Notes under the pieces: generated by a model
Seen by the model: only the letters and a program-made list of their open reading frames with translations
Database searches by the model: none
Told to the model about the DNA's origin: nothing
Made by a program: the position numbers and the translations under genes
From: Alphaproteobacteria bacterium
Lineage (GTDB): Bacteria; Pseudomonadota; Alphaproteobacteria; Rhizobiales; Xanthobacteraceae
Length of the DNA stretch: 46,504 nucleotides
Assembly (NCBI GenBank): GCA_005884685.1
Contig: VBAH01000032.1
Span: 1 to 46,504 of the forward strand
Reading direction: 5' to 3'
Part shown: one piece after another, positions 1 through 8,489 of the stretch
Position numbering within the stretch: position 1 is the stretch's first letter
Layout of the letters: each line of letters opens with the position of its first letter

Positions 1-1
1 C

Positions 2-34
2 TGGAAGCTGGTCGCCACCGAAGCCGGGCAGTGA
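2..34 (+). CDS. C-terminal end of a Tim44-like protein (partial)
   Basis: Only the last ten codons are in the window; they read WKLVATEAGQ and then a TGA stop. In Hyphomicrobiales a Tim44-domain protein commonly lies just upstream of mltA and ends in a similar W-x-L-V-A-T-E stretch, so that is the likely identity. The reading frame is clear, but ten residues cannot prove the family. Confidence 0.45.
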   Translation, partial: WKLVATEAGQ

Positions 35-43
35 ACTCACGCG

Positions 44-73
44 TGTCCCGCAAAAGTGGGGACCGGTTTTGCG
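44..73. repeat. palindromic repeat, AAAAGTGGGGACCGGTTTT family, copy 1
   Basis: The core AAGTGGGGACCGGTTTT sits inside the short inverted repeat CGCAAAA/TTTTGCG. The reverse complement of nearly the same core is found at 5686-5730. This kind of element is scattered between genes in Rhizobiales. It lies directly before mltA and may sit in its leader. Confidence 0.7.
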
Positions 74-95
74 ACAGAGGACACGCATAAACAAA

Positions 96-1496
96 ATGTC
101 CGGAGCGCGCCACGCCCGAGCATTCGGTCGCGTTGCCGTGCTGGGGCTGTGCTGCGTGCTCGTTGCCGATCAGGACGCGGACGCGCGCCGCGCCGGCCGC
201 CACAGGGCGCGCCCGGCGCCGGCTTCCGAATTCACCGGCAAGCCGAACCCGCCCGGCCCGATGCGCTGGGCGGATACGCGCTTCGAGCCTGTTGCCTGGG
301 GCGATCTCGACGGCTGGGCGGCCGACGATCATGCGGCGGCATTTGCGGCCTTCGCGGCGAGCTGCCGAGCGGTCGTGGCCGGCGCGAAAGGCTCGCGCGA
401 CACCCGGCCGGTGTATCCGGCGCTGCTCGAGACCTGCCGCAAGGCGCGCGCCCTCGCGGCGCCGGAGCGCGACGCGGCGCGCAGATTCTTCGAGGAGAAT
501 TTCCGGCCGGTGCGCGTCGGCAAGATCGACGATCCGAACGGCTTCCTCACCGGCTACTACGAGCCGGTGGTCGATGGCTCGCGCACGCTCACCGACGAGT
601 TCAAGGTGCCGCTCTATGGCCGGCCGCGCGATATCGTGCACATGGGGCGCAAGCGCAAGGGCGAGAGCTTTCCCAACAATGGCCGCGTCGTGCGCCGCAT
701 CGCGCGCGGCAGGTACGTGCCGTATTTCGACCGCGCGCAGATCGAGGACGGCGCGCTCGCGACGCGCAATCTCGAGATCGCTTACCTGCGCGACGCGAAC
801 GACCTGCTGTTCATCCAGATCCAGGGCTCGGCGCGGATCCGCCTCACCGACGGCTCGCTGCTGCGCGTCAATTACGACTCGCACAACGGCCAGCCTTATA
901 CGCCGGTCGGCCGCATCCTGATCGAGCGCGGCATCATTCCGCGCGAGGAGATGTCGATGGACCGCATCCGCAAGTGGATGGCGGAAAATCCGGAAGGCGG
1001 CAAGGAGCTGCGGCGGCAGAACAAATCCTTTGTGTTCTTCCGCACGGTCGGCCTGCCGGAGCACGAGGAGGCGCGCGGCGCGCAAGGCGTGCCGCTCACC
1101 GCGACGCGCTCGATCGCGGTCGACAAGGCGCTGCACGTCTACGGCACGCCGTTCTTCATCGGCGCGGAGCTGCCGATCGACGGCGAGGCCTCGGCGACCA
1201 GGTTCCGAAAATTGATGATCGCCCAGGACACCGGCTCGGCGATCGTCGGACCGGCGCGCGCCGACATCTATTTCGGCTCGGGCGAGACGGCTGGCCGCAT
1301 CGCCGGGCGCGTCAAGAACCCCGCGCGGTTCGTCATGCTGCTGCCGCGCGCGCTCGATCCGGTCGAGGCCGGCCGCGCAATGCCGCTGCCCGAGCCGCGC
1401 CCGAAACAGGCGCCGAAGGGTGAGCCGGCGACCGCCGAGATGCCGGCCGGGTTGCCGCTGAGCGTGCCGGTCCCGCTGCCGCGCCCGCGGCCGTAG
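96..1496 (+). CDS. mltA: MltA-family membrane-bound lytic murein transglycosylase
   Basis: This enzyme cleaves the glycan strands of peptidoglycan between MurNAc and GlcNAc, forming 1,6-anhydro ends, in the periplasm or at the outer membrane. The product is 466 residues. It opens with a basic stretch and a hydrophobic segment that look like a signal peptide, then the MltA insert domain (including GYYEPVVDGS) and the C-terminal 3D domain. The DTGSAI and DIYFGSG motifs put Asp378 and Asp390 at the catalytic site. The tail is rich in Pro and Arg. I chose the ATG at 96; a TTG at 69 is in frame but lies within the repeat. The next gene starts two bases after the stop, so the two are probably co-transcribed. 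Confidence 0.9.
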   Translation: MSGARHARAFGRVAVLGLCCVLVADQDADARRAGRHRARPAPASEFTGKPNPPGPMRWADTRFEPVAWGDLDGWAADDHAAAFAAFAASCRAVVAGAKGSRDTRPVYPALLETCRKARALAAPERDAARRFFEENFRPVRVGKIDDPNGFLTGYYEPVVDGSRTLTDEFKVPLYGRPRDIVHMGRKRKGESFPNNGRVVRRIARGRYVPYFDRAQIEDGALATRNLEIAYLRDANDLLFIQIQGSARIRLTDGSLLRVNYDSHNGQPYTPVGRILIERGIIPREEMSMDRIRKWMAENPEGGKELRRQNKSFVFFRTVGLPEHEEARGAQGVPLTATRSIAVDKALHVYGTPFFIGAELPIDGEASATRFRKLMIAQDTGSAIVGPARADIYFGSGETAGRIAGRVKNPARFVMLLPRALDPVEAGRAMPLPEPRPKQAPKGEPATAEMPAGLPLSVPVPLPRPRP

Positions 1497-1498
1497 TC

Positions 1499-2056
1499 AT
1501 GACACGCAAGGGCCGGGGGCTTTCCGACGACGAGCGCGCGCTGTGGGACACGGTGACGCGCGCGGTCGCGCCACTGCGACGGCGGAAGGCGGCCAAGGCA
1601 AAGGAAACGGTTGAGGGCGAAGAGGTCGTCGTCCCATCACCCGCAAAGCCGGGGCGCCGGGCCGAAGCGGCGGCGCCGATGAAGCCCGCGCAGCGTCCGG
1701 GCCCGCCACCGCTTGCGCCGCTCGGCCGCCGCATGCGCCAGAAACTCGGGCGCGGCACCGAGCCGATCGACGCCCGCATCGACCTGCACGGCATGACGCA
1801 AGCCGACGCGCACGCGGCGCTGGCGCAGTTCCTGCGCCGCGCGCAGCATTCAGGCGCGCGCGTCGTGCTGGTGATCACCGGCAAGGGCGCGCGGCCCGGC
1901 GCCGATGGTTATTCGGAGCGCGGTGTGCTGCGCCGCCAGGTGCCGCTGTGGCTGGAAAGCGCCGAGCTGCGGTCGTTCGTGGTGGGGTTCGAGAGCGCCG
2001 GCGCGGGTCATGGGCGGGAGGGGGCGTTGTACGTGCGGGTGAGGCGGGGGCGGTGA
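1499..2056 (+). CDS. Smr-domain protein (Smr/MutS2 family)
   Basis: The product is 185 residues. Residues 1-75 are basic and probably disordered, and a C-terminal Smr domain follows. The domain shows IDLHGMT, with the Asp95-Leu96-His97-Gly98 signature, and VITGKG at about 125-130. Smr domains bind or nick branched nucleic acid, and the H-G and T-G-K-G motifs form the active surface. It follows mltA with a two-base gap, an order common in Rhizobiales. The exact substrate of stand-alone Smr proteins in this group is not known to me, so the call stays at family level. Confidence 0.88.
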   Translation: MTRKGRGLSDDERALWDTVTRAVAPLRRRKAAKAKETVEGEEVVVPSPAKPGRRAEAAAPMKPAQRPGPPPLAPLGRRMRQKLGRGTEPIDARIDLHGMTQADAHAALAQFLRRAQHSGARVVLVITGKGARPGADGYSERGVLRRQVPLWLESAELRSFVVGFESAGAGHGREGALYVRVRRGR

Positions 2057-2110
2057 CGCGCAGAGCTGCACTTGGCGGTAAGCGTAAGTGGAGTAAGGAC
2101 AATCCAAACG

Positions 2111-2141
2111 CGTCATGGCCGGGCTTGTCCCGGCCATGACG
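2111..2141. repeat. GTCATGGCCGGG palindrome, copy 1
   Basis: A perfect 13-base stem (CGTCATGGCCGGG) is separated from its complement by a five-base loop, CTTGT. A second copy with the complementary loop ACAAG lies at 2443-2471. It could act as a terminator for the Smr gene, although no T tract follows. Confidence 0.8.
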
Positions 2142-2223
2142 AAACTACAGAATTATCGCGCCAACTCCGTCGGCACGGCCGCTGCTACGAACAGACATCG
2201 AAGCGACATTGGCGGGCACTGAG

Positions 2224-2424
2224 ATGAAGGCTAGAATCCGAAAGATTGGCGACCAGCACATCGTCATCATTCCGCATCGAATGTTGTTGGCGCTCGGCGC
2301 AAAATCAGCCGAGGGTGTGGACGTAACCGCCGTCGACGGAAAGTTGGTGGTTACACGATCTAGAGGCAGCAGGCGCACGCGAGGGTGCGGATTTCGCCAA
2401 GCCCGACACACGGGTAGCCGGTAG
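2224..2424 (+). CDS. AbrB/MazE-type swapped-hairpin DNA-binding protein, apparently without a toxin
   Basis: The 66-residue product begins MKARIRKIGDQHIVIIP and continues with LLALGAK and VDGKLVVT. This is the order of elements in SpoVT-AbrB/MazE antitoxins: a first strand with R-K-I-G, the I-I-P turn, an L-x-x-L-G helix and a D-G-x-L-V strand. MazE-like proteins usually repress their own operon and neutralise a ribonuclease toxin, but no toxin gene follows before the convergent hslU at 2493. The residues after about 45 are Arg-rich and unlike a normal antitoxin tail. In the shifted frame a stretch REGADFAKPDTRVAG looks more like one, so a frameshift is possible. A TTG at 2209 is an alternative start. 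Confidence 0.6.
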   Translation: MKARIRKIGDQHIVIIPHRMLLALGAKSAEGVDVTAVDGKLVVTRSRGSRRTRGCGFRQARHTGSR

Positions 2425-2442
2425 TCCGGCGTCTCTAAGCGG

Positions 2443-2471
2443 GATGGCCGGGACAAGCCCGGCCATGACGG
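2443..2471. repeat. GTCATGGCCGGG palindrome, copy 2 (inverted)
   Basis: The stem ATGGCCGGG/CCCGGCCAT encloses the loop ACAAG and is followed by GACG. It is the same element as at 2111-2141 in the opposite orientation. The two copies bracket the AbrB-like gene. This one lies between the convergent ends of that gene and hslU and may terminate both. Confidence 0.8.
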
Positions 2472-2492
2472 GTGAGAGCGCAGAGCCTCGCT

Positions 2493-3800
2493 TTACAAAA
2501 TAAACCGGCTCAAATCCGCGTTCTTCGCGAGATCGCCGATGTGCTCGCGCACGTAGGCGGCGTCGATCTTCAGCGTCTCGCCGGAGCGGTCGGGCGCCGC
2601 AAATGAAATCTCGTCGAGCACGCGCTCCATCACGGTCTGCAGCCGCCGCGCGCCGATGTTTTCGACGTTGGAGTTCACCTCGACCGCAATATCGGCGATT
2701 GCGTCGATCGCGTCCGCGCTGAACTCGAGCGTCACGCCTTCGGTTCCCAGCAGCGCCACCGTCTGCTTGACCAGCGAGGCCTCCGGCTCGGTCAGGATGC
2801 GCTTGAGATCGTCGCGCGTGAGGGCATTGAGCTCGACGCGGATCGGCAGGCGGCCCTGCAGCTCGGGCAAGAGGTCCGACGGCTTCGAGACATGGAATGC
2901 GCCCGACGCGATGAACAGGATGTGGTCGGTCTTCACCGCGCCGTGCTTGGTGGAGACGGTGGTGCCTTCGATCAGCGGCAAGAGATCGCGCTGCACGCCT
3001 TCGCGCGATACGTCACCACCCACGCGGCCGTCGCGCGCGGTAATCTTGTCGATCTCGTCGAGGAACACGATGCCGTTCTGCTCCACCGCTTTGAGCGATT
3101 CCTGCACCAGCGCATCCTGATCGAGCAGCTTGTCGGACTCCTCCGAGACCAGCGGCTCGTAGGCTTCCTTCACGGTGAGGCGGCGCGTCTTGGTGCGCCC
3201 GCCGCCCATCTTGCCGAAAATGTCGCCGATCGAGATCGCGCCCATTTGCGCGCCCGGCATGCCGGGAATCTCGAACATCGGAAATCCGCCGCCGGTCTGC
3301 TGTACTTCGATCTCGATCTCCTTGTCGTCCATCTCGCCGGCGCGCAGGCGGCGGCGGAACGCCTCCTTGGTGGCGGGGCTCGCGCCGGGGCCGGTGAGCG
3401 CATCGACCACGCGGTCTTCGGCGGCAAGATGCGACTTCGCCTCGACGTCCTTGCGGCGGCGCTCGCGCGTCTGCGCGATCGCGATCTCGACCAGGTCGCG
3501 CACGATCTGCTCGACGTCGCGGCCGACATAACCGACCTCGGTGAACTTGGTCGCCTCCACTTTCAGGAACGGCGCGCCCGCGAGCCGCGCGAGCCGGCGG
3601 GAAATCTCGGTCTTGCCGACGCCGGTCGGGCCGATCATCAGGATGTTCTTCGGCAGCACTTCCTCGCGCAGCTTTTCGTCGAGCTGCATGCGGCGCCAGC
3701 GGTTGCGCAGCGCGATCGCGACCGCGCGCTTGGCGTCGCTCTGTCCGATGATGAAGCGGTCGAGCTCGGAAACGATCTCGCGCGGGGAAAAATCGGTCAT
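2493..3800 (-). CDS. hslU: HslU, ATPase subunit of the HslUV protease
   Basis: HslU is the AAA+ unfoldase that feeds substrates into the HslV peptidase chamber in the cytoplasm. The product has 435 residues, the usual length. Walker A is GPTGVGKT with Lys63, and Walker B is [10 protein letters not shown] with Asp248 and Glu249. An intermediate I domain lies between about 110 and 230. The C terminus LSRFIL is the tail that docks into HslV. It lies downstream of hslV on the same strand, but a repeat-filled gap of about 94 bases separates them, where many species have the genes almost touching. Confidence 0.97.
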   Translation of the reverse strand: MTDFSPREIVSELDRFIIGQSDAKRAVAIALRNRWRRMQLDEKLREEVLPKNILMIGPTGVGKTEISRRLARLAGAPFLKVEATKFTEVGYVGRDVEQIVRDLVEIAIAQTRERRRKDVEAKSHLAAEDRVVDALTGPGASPATKEAFRRRLRAGEMDDKEIEIEVQQTGGGFPMFEIPGMPGAQMGAISIGDIFGKMGGGRTKTRRLTVKEAYEPLVSEESDKLLDQDALVQESLKAVEQNGIVFLDEIDKITARDGRVGGDVSREGVQRDLLPLIEGTTVSTKHGAVKTDHILFIASGAFHVSKPSDLLPELQGRLPIRVELNALTRDDLKRILTEPEASLVKQTVALLGTEGVTLEFSADAIDAIADIAVEVNSNVENIGARRLQTVMERVLDEISFAAPDRSGETLKIDAAYVREHIGDLAKNADLSRFIL

Positions 3801-3814
3801 GCGTTTGCTTGCTC

Positions 3815-3886
3815 GTATCCCGGATTGAGCACAGCGAAATCCGGGGTTATCTGCTCCCGGGATTCACTACGTTCAACCCGGGCTAC
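3815..3886. repeat. GTAGCCCGG...CCGGGCTAC repeat, divergent copy between hslU and hslV
   Basis: The outer arms are GTATCCCGG and CCGGGCTAC, with inner complementary segments (AAATCCGGG, CTCCCGGGA). It belongs with the copies at 6346-6428 and 40012-40096, but the middle has diverged. It would lie in the hslV-hslU transcript as a stable hairpin. Confidence 0.65.
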
Positions 3887-3894
3887 AAAGTTGT

Positions 3895-4461
3895 TCATGT
3901 CTTCAACGTCTCAACCGTGAGGTTGCGGTTGGTGTACACGCAAATGTCCGCCGCGATGTCGAGCGAGCGCCGCACGATCGCCTCGGCATCCATCTCGGTG
4001 CCGAGCAGCGCGCGCGCCGATGCGAGCGCGTAGTTGCCGCCCGACCCGATGCCCATCACGCCGGCTTCCGGTTCGAGCACGTCGCCGGTGCCGGTCAGCA
4101 CCAGCGAGACGTCCTTGTCGGCGACGATCATCATCGCTTCGAGCCGGCGCAGGTAGCGGTCGGTGCGCCAGTCCTTGGCGAGCTCGACGGCGGCACGCAT
4201 CAGCTGGCCCGGGTACTGCTCGAGCTTCGCCTCGAGCCGCTCGAACAGCGTGAACGCGTCGGCGGTCGCGCCGGCAAAGCCGCCGATCACGTCGCCCAGT
4301 TCTGCGCCGCGCCCTTTTCCGAGCCGGCGCACCTTCTTGGCGTTGGCCTTGACGATGGTCTGGCCGATCGAGACCTGCCCGTCGCCGCCGATCGCCACCG
4401 TGCCGCCCTTGCGGACGGTGAGGATGGTGGTGCCGTGCCAGAGGTCGGGAGAGGGGGTCAT
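3895..4461 (-). CDS. hslV: HslV, peptidase subunit of the HslUV protease
   Basis: HslV is an N-terminal threonine protease related to proteasome beta subunits; it assembles into stacked hexamers gated by HslU. The 188-residue product begins [10 protein letters not shown] and then TTILTV, so removal of ten residues would expose Thr11 as the catalytic nucleophile. [10 protein letters not shown] matches the family. I chose the ATG at 4461 because the protein then has a short propeptide of normal type; the frame stays open upstream to 4521, but that extension is low-complexity and Pro-rich. hslU follows on the same strand, so both are probably transcribed from upstream of 4461. Confidence 0.96.
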   Translation of the reverse strand: MTPSPDLWHGTTILTVRKGGTVAIGGDGQVSIGQTIVKANAKKVRRLGKGRGAELGDVIGGFAGATADAFTLFERLEAKLEQYPGQLMRAAVELAKDWRTDRYLRRLEAMMIVADKDVSLVLTGTGDVLEPEAGVMGIGSGGNYALASARALLGTEMDAEAIVRRSLDIAADICVYTNRNLTVETLKT

Positions 4462-4536
4462 GGAAAGAGGATGTAGGGGCGGGGCGGGGTGGATGCAAAT
4501 CGGCTTTTCGTTGCCGCCCAAGCCTTCGGGCCCCGC

Positions 4537-4603
4537 TCATGCCCGCGGAAGCGGGCATCCAGTGCGTGGCCAAGGACTGGGTCCCCGCTTTCGCGGGGAC
4601 GAG
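4537..4603. repeat. CCCGCTTTCGCGGG repeat, copy 1
   Basis: Two hairpins in a row, GCCCGCGGAAGCGGGC and GTCCCCGCTTTCGCGGGGAC, are joined by a short spacer containing a CCAG/CTGG pair. A related double hairpin lies at 30931-30999. It sits between the hslV start and the end of the aminotransferase gene, both on the minus strand. Confidence 0.75.
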
Positions 4604-4619
4604 CGGGTTCAATGGCGTG

Positions 4620-5573
4620 TCAAAACGCCCGCGTCTCCGCGCCGTCGACGAAGCGCTTCATGTATTGCCCGATGAAGTCGTGGTTGACGAACCGCTGGTA
4701 GGCGTCGGCGATGCGGCGCGTCAGCGGCCCCCACACCTGCCCTTGCGGCCCGATCACGACGCCGTTGACCCGGGTGACCGGACAGATGCAGAGCGACGTC
4801 GAGGTGAGGAAGATCTCGTCCGCATTGTAGGCATCGTAGAGGTCGATGTCGGCCTCACGCAACGCGAGCCCTTCCTCGCGCGCAAGATCGATCGCGGTCT
4901 GACGGCTCACGCCCGGCAGCACGAACTTTTCCCGCGGGGTGAGGATCTCATCGTCGCGCACGATGAAGATGTTCGAGCCGAGCCCCTCGCAGAGGTTGCC
5001 GTTGACGTCGAGCAGCACGGCCCAGGCCTCGGGGTCGATGCTCTGCACCTCCTGGTCCGCCACGATCAGGTTGAGGTAGTTGTGCGTCTTGGCGCGCGGC
5101 GTGAGCGAGTCCGGGGGCACGCGGCGGTGCGACGGGATCATCACCTTGATGCCGTCGCGGAACAGCCTGGCGCGCTTGGCGAACGGCAGCGGATTGCATT
5201 CGAGCACCACGTTCGGCCCGTGGTAGTCGATGTTGTCGCCCGGGGTTTCCTTGACGCCGCGGCTGATGCGCTGCCCGACCCAGTAGTCGTCGTCCGGCCC
5301 GAGCAGGTGGCGGTTGCGCTCGAACACCTCCTCGGTGAGGTCGCACATCTTCTGCGGCCCGAAGCCCGGGTCGATGCGCAGATATTTCAGCGAGCGGTAG
5401 AGCCGGTCGACATGCTCCTTCACCTTGAACAGCTTGTGGCCAAAGGTGCGGGTCATGTCGAAACAGCCGTCGCCATAGACCCAGCTCGAATCGCGGAACG
5501 GGATGCGCACCTCGCGCTCGGCCAAGAACTCGCCGTTGAACCAGGCCACCCGTTCGTTCGCCAATTGGGACAT
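4620..5573 (-). CDS. class IV PLP-dependent aminotransferase (BCAT/DAAT family)
   Basis: The product is 317 residues of the fold-type IV aminotransferases, which include branched-chain and D-amino acid aminotransferases and aminodeoxychorismate lyase. Lys162 in AKTHNYLNLIVA is the expected Schiff-base lysine for pyridoxal phosphate, and Glu196 in EGLGSNIF is the conserved glutamate near the ring nitrogen. The N-terminal FRDSSWVYGDGCFD motif is also typical. Substrate and stereochemistry cannot be read from sequence; branched-chain or (R)-selective activity are both possible. The gene is followed by hslV on the same strand after a repeat, and a divergent gap of about 170 bases separates it from hisB. 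Confidence 0.88.
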   Translation of the reverse strand: MSQLANERVAWFNGEFLAEREVRIPFRDSSWVYGDGCFDMTRTFGHKLFKVKEHVDRLYRSLKYLRIDPGFGPQKMCDLTEEVFERNRHLLGPDDDYWVGQRISRGVKETPGDNIDYHGPNVVLECNPLPFAKRARLFRDGIKVMIPSHRRVPPDSLTPRAKTHNYLNLIVADQEVQSIDPEAWAVLLDVNGNLCEGLGSNIFIVRDDEILTPREKFVLPGVSRQTAIDLAREEGLALREADIDLYDAYNADEIFLTSTSLCICPVTRVNGVVIGPQGQVWGPLTRRIADAYQRFVNHDFIGQYMKRFVDGAETRAF

Positions 5574-5685
5574 TTGCCACTCCGTAAACCAAGCTGACCG
5601 AGACTAGACGAGGGGCGGCGGGGCCCGCCAGCCCCGAGGTGGCGCAGGCGGGAAACGCCTGATAAAAGGCGCGCACTTTATTGGG

Positions 5686-5730
5686 GCATGATCTTATCCG
5701 AAAACCGGTCCCCACTTTTCGGGATCATGC
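5686..5730. repeat. GCATGATC...CCGAAAACCGGTCCCCACTTTTCGG repeat, copy 2
   Basis: The outer arms GCATGATC/GATCATGC and inner arms CCGAAAA/TTTTCGG form an interrupted hairpin. The core is the reverse complement of the repeat before mltA at 44-73. It ends only 16 bases before the hisB start codon, so it would lie in the his leader or overlap its promoter. Confidence 0.85.
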
Positions 5731-5746
5731 GCCAGGAGACCTTCGC

Positions 5747-6340
5747 ATGCGCAAGGCCGCCGTGAAGCGGAAAACCAAGGAAACCGACGTCGAGGTCGCG
5801 GTCGACCTCGACGGCACCGGGGTGTCGCAGATTGCGACCGGCATCGGCTTCTTCGACCACATGCTGGACCTGCTGGCGCGCCATTCGCGCATCGACATCG
5901 CCGTGAAGGCGAACGGCGACCTGCACATCGACCATCACCACACCACGGAAGACGTCGGCATCGCGCTCGGGCAGGCGGTGAAGCAGGCGCTCGGCGACAT
6001 GAAGGGCATCACCCGCTATGCCAGCGTGCATATGCCGATGGATGAGGCGCTCACCCGCGTCGCGATCGACATCTCGGGGCGGCCGTTCCTGGTGTTCAAG
6101 GCCGAATTCGGCCGCGACAAGGTGGGCGCGTTCGACACCGAGCTGGTGCAGGAGTGGTTCCAGGCGTTTGCCATCAACGCCGGCGTCACGCTGCACGTCG
6201 AGACATTGTACGGGAGCAACGACCACCATATCTCCGAGTCGTGCTTCAAGGGGCTGGCGCGCGCGCTGCGCACGGCGGTTGCGATCGACCCGCGCGCGGC
6301 CGGCGAAGTGCCGTCCACCAAGGGAACGCTGGGGGGTTAG
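5747..6340 (+). CDS. hisB: HisB, imidazoleglycerol-phosphate dehydratase
   Basis: It dehydrates imidazole glycerol phosphate to imidazole acetol phosphate in histidine biosynthesis. The product is 197 residues, the normal size of the stand-alone enzyme without the phosphatase fusion seen in enterics. The two metal-binding motifs are HHHTTED at 63-69 and DHHISES at 159-165, which bind Mn in an oligomer. The frame is open back to 5681, but the ATG at 5747 has an AGGAG about eight bases upstream and the earlier part is repeat sequence. It is the first his gene of the cluster. Confidence 0.96.
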   Translation: MRKAAVKRKTKETDVEVAVDLDGTGVSQIATGIGFFDHMLDLLARHSRIDIAVKANGDLHIDHHHTTEDVGIALGQAVKQALGDMKGITRYASVHMPMDEALTRVAIDISGRPFLVFKAEFGRDKVGAFDTELVQEWFQAFAINAGVTLHVETLYGSNDHHISESCFKGLARALRTAVAIDPRAAGEVPSTKGTLGG

Positions 6341-6345
6341 TGGCT

Positions 6346-6428
6346 GTAGCCCGGATGGAGCGAAGCGACATCCGGGAAGGATCTAACCTGTGTGCACCCC
6401 GCATTCCGCTGCGCTCCATGCGGGCTAC
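6346..6428. repeat. GTAGCCCGGATGGAGCGAAGCG repeat, copy after hisB
   Basis: The arms GTAGCCCG and CGGGCTAC lie at the ends; inside are GGAGCGAAGCG and CGCTGCGCTCC, which are imperfectly complementary. It is the same family as 40012-40096 and, more distantly, 3815-3886. It fills most of the gap between hisB and the DUF2628 gene. Confidence 0.85.
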
Positions 6429-6443
6429 GATTGAGAGTTCATC

Positions 6444-6941
6444 ATGCCCATCTACACGGTTCACGAGCCGCCGCGCCGCGACGACGAACTGCTCGCACAC
6501 ACCGCACGGTTCGCCTTCGTGCGCGACGGCTTTCATTTCTGGGCGTTCCTGCTCGCGCCGTTCTGGATGCTGCGCCACCGGCTGTGGCTGGAGCTGATCG
6601 TCTACCTGCTGCTGATCGGCGGCATCACGTTCGTGCTGCGCCGCCTCGGCATCGAGGAGAGCGTCGGCGGTGCCGTGTGGTTCCTGACGTCGCTGCTGGT
6701 CGGCATCGAGGCCTCGTCGCTGCTGCGCTGGAAATTGGCGCGGCGCGGCTTTGACAATCTCGGCGTCGTGGTGGCCGAGGATCAGGATATCGCCGAGCGG
6801 CGCTTCTTCGACGGCTGGGTCAGCGACACCGGCCGGCTCGCAACGCCAGCCTCCGCCGCGCCTTCCGCGCCGTCGCCGTTCGAGCGGCCGGCCTCGAGCG
6901 AGATCGTCGGCCTGTTTCCGCAGCCGGAAGCGCGGCCATGA
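6444..6941 (+). CDS. DUF2628 membrane protein of the his cluster
   Basis: The product is 165 residues. After a 35-residue polar start with [19 protein letters not shown], two hydrophobic segments at about 52-65 and 75-90 predict an inner-membrane protein. A soluble tail, Ala/Pro-rich after about 130, ends in [13 protein letters not shown]. The pattern matches the DUF2628 family, whose members occur between hisB and hisH in many Rhizobiales; function is unknown. Its last four bases overlap the hisH start, so the two are probably translationally coupled. Confidence 0.85.
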   Translation: MPIYTVHEPPRRDDELLAHTARFAFVRDGFHFWAFLLAPFWMLRHRLWLELIVYLLLIGGITFVLRRLGIEESVGGAVWFLTSLLVGIEASSLLRWKLARRGFDNLGVVVAEDQDIAERRFFDGWVSDTGRLATPASAAPSAPSPFERPASSEIVGLFPQPEARP

Positions 6942-7585
6942 CGGTCGCGATCGTCGACTACGGCTCGGGCAACCTGCACTCGGCGGCCAAAGCCTTCGAG
7001 CGTGCGGCGCGCGAGAGCGGCGCGGATCAGCCGGTCGTCGTGACCAGCGATCCCGACCGGGTGCGCACGGCGGATCGCGTGGTGCTGCCCGGCGTCGGCG
7101 CGTTCGCGGATTGCCGGCGCGGCCTCGATGCCGTCTCCGGCATGGTCGCGGCGCTGAACGAGACCGTGCGGCAAAAAGGCCGGCCGTTCCTCGGCATCTG
7201 CGTCGGCATGCAGCTGATGGCCGAGCGCGGGCGCGAATATGTCGTGAGCCAAGGCCTCGGCTGGATCCCCGGCGAGGTCGACCGCATCGCGCCGAGCGAC
7301 CCGGCGCTGAAGATCCCGCACATGGGCTGGAACACGCTCAATGAGCGCAAGCCGCACGCGCTGCTCGACGGCATCCCGGTGGGGGCCAACGGCCTGCACG
7401 GCTATTTCGTGCACTCGTATCATCTCAATACGAATGCGGATTGCCTCGTCGCCGACGCCGACTACGGCGGCCCGGTCACGGCGATCGTTGCGCGCGACAA
7501 TTATGCCGGCACGCAGTTCCATCCGGAGAAGAGCCAGCGGCTTGGCCTCGCGCTGATCGCGAATTTCCTGAAATGGAAGCCGTGA
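6938..7585 (+). CDS. hisH: HisH, glutaminase subunit of imidazole glycerol phosphate synthase
   Basis: HisH releases ammonia from glutamine and passes it through the HisF barrel to make imidazole glycerol phosphate and AICAR. The product is 215 residues. The class I amidotransferase triad is visible: Cys88 in GICVGMQ, and His195 and Glu197 in QFHPEKS. The start overlaps the DUF2628 stop as ATGA. Its partner hisF lies further downstream, beyond hisA and an antisense gene, so the two subunits are not adjacent. Confidence 0.97.
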   Translation: MTVAIVDYGSGNLHSAAKAFERAARESGADQPVVVTSDPDRVRTADRVVLPGVGAFADCRRGLDAVSGMVAALNETVRQKGRPFLGICVGMQLMAERGREYVVSQGLGWIPGEVDRIAPSDPALKIPHMGWNTLNERKPHALLDGIPVGANGLHGYFVHSYHLNTNADCLVADADYGGPVTAIVARDNYAGTQFHPEKSQRLGLALIANFLKWKP

Positions 7586-7595
7586 TGGGAGCCAG

Positions 7596-7711
7596 GTCAT
7601 TCCGGCCGAGCGGAGCGAGGGCCGGAATCCATAAACGCAATGCTGTCCATATCGCGCCGATCGTGGTTATGGATTCCGGGCTCGGCGCTTCGCGCCGCCC
7701 CGGAATGACGG
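7596..7711. repeat. CATTCCGG...CCGGAATGACG repeat between hisH and hisA
   Basis: Terminal arms TCATTCCGG and CCGGAATGA frame internal segments such as GGGCTCGGCGCTTCGCGCCGCCC, which holds a tight GGCGCTTCGCGCC-type hairpin. Related copies lie at 10141-10241 and, in part, 39228-39262. It ends eight bases before the hisA start, so the usual ribosome-binding region lies within or against the repeat. Confidence 0.85.
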
Positions 7712-7718
7712 CGCTCCC

Positions 7719-8489
7719 GTGATCCTCTTCCCCGCCATCGACCTGAAGGACGGGCTTGCGGTGCGCCTGCAGCAGGGCGACATGGCGCGCGCGACCGTGT
7801 TCAATGTCGACCCCGCCGCGCAGGCGCATGCCTTCGAGATGCAGGGCTTCCGCCACCTGCACGTGGTCGATCTCGACGGCGCGTTTGCCGGCAAGTCGAT
7901 GAACGGCGCCGCGGTCGAGCGCATTCTCGAAACGGTCGGGCTCTGCGTGCAGCTCGGCGGCGGCATCCGCGACATGAAGACGATCGACAACTGGCTCGAG
8001 AAGGGCGTCAACCGCGTCATCATCGGCACGGCGGCGGTGCGCGATCCCGCGCTGGTGAAGGAGGCCGCTAAGAAATACCCGAAGCGCGTGGCGGTCGGAT
8101 TGGATGCGCGCGACGGCAAGGTGGCGGTCGAGGGCTGGGCCGAGCAGTCGGAGCTCTCCGTGCTCGAGATCGCGCGCCGCTTCGAGGACGCGGGGGTCGC
8201 GGCGATCGTCTACACCGACGTGACGCGCGACGGCATGCTGCAGGGGATCAACTGGGACGCCACCGTCGCGCTCGCCGATGCGATTTCGATCCCCGTGATC
8301 GCGTCGGGCGGGCTCGCGTCGCTCGATGACATTCGCGTCATGACGGAGCCGCGCGCGCAAAAGCTCGAAGGTGCGATCGCCGGCCGGGCGCTCTACGACG
8401 GTCGGCTCGACGCGAAGGAAGCGCTCGACATGATCCGCGGGGCGCGCGCCGGAGAACGCAATCAGCCCGTCGAACGGCGCACGACGTAG
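7719..8489 (+). CDS. hisA: HisA, ProFAR isomerase
   Basis: HisA isomerises ProFAR to PRFAR, an Amadori rearrangement, in a TIM barrel. The product is 256 residues with catalytic Asp8 in FPAIDLKDG and Asp129 in [10 protein letters not shown]; phosphate-binding glycines follow ([15 protein letters not shown]). The start is GTG, with only a weak ribosome-binding site because a repeat ends just before it. The last 28 bases overlap the end of the convergent methyltransferase gene. The tail after about residue 245 ([11 protein letters not shown]) is not typical of the family and may have come from that junction. Confidence 0.96.
   Translation: MILFPAIDLKDGLAVRLQQGDMARATVFNVDPAAQAHAFEMQGFRHLHVVDLDGAFAGKSMNGAAVERILETVGLCVQLGGGIRDMKTIDNWLEKGVNRVIIGTAAVRDPALVKEAAKKYPKRVAVGLDARDGKVAVEGWAEQSELSVLEIARRFEDAGVAAIVYTDVTRDGMLQGINWDATVALADAISIPVIASGGLASLDDIRVMTEPRAQKLEGAIAGRALYDGRLDAKEALDMIRGARAGERNQPVERRTT

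Noticed and set aside
2892-3920. 342-codon plus-strand frame over hslU
   Set aside because: It is the antisense shadow of hslU and hslV sequence with no family resemblance.
7441-7722. small frame between hisH and hisA
   Set aside because: It is made of hisH in another frame and a repeat copy.
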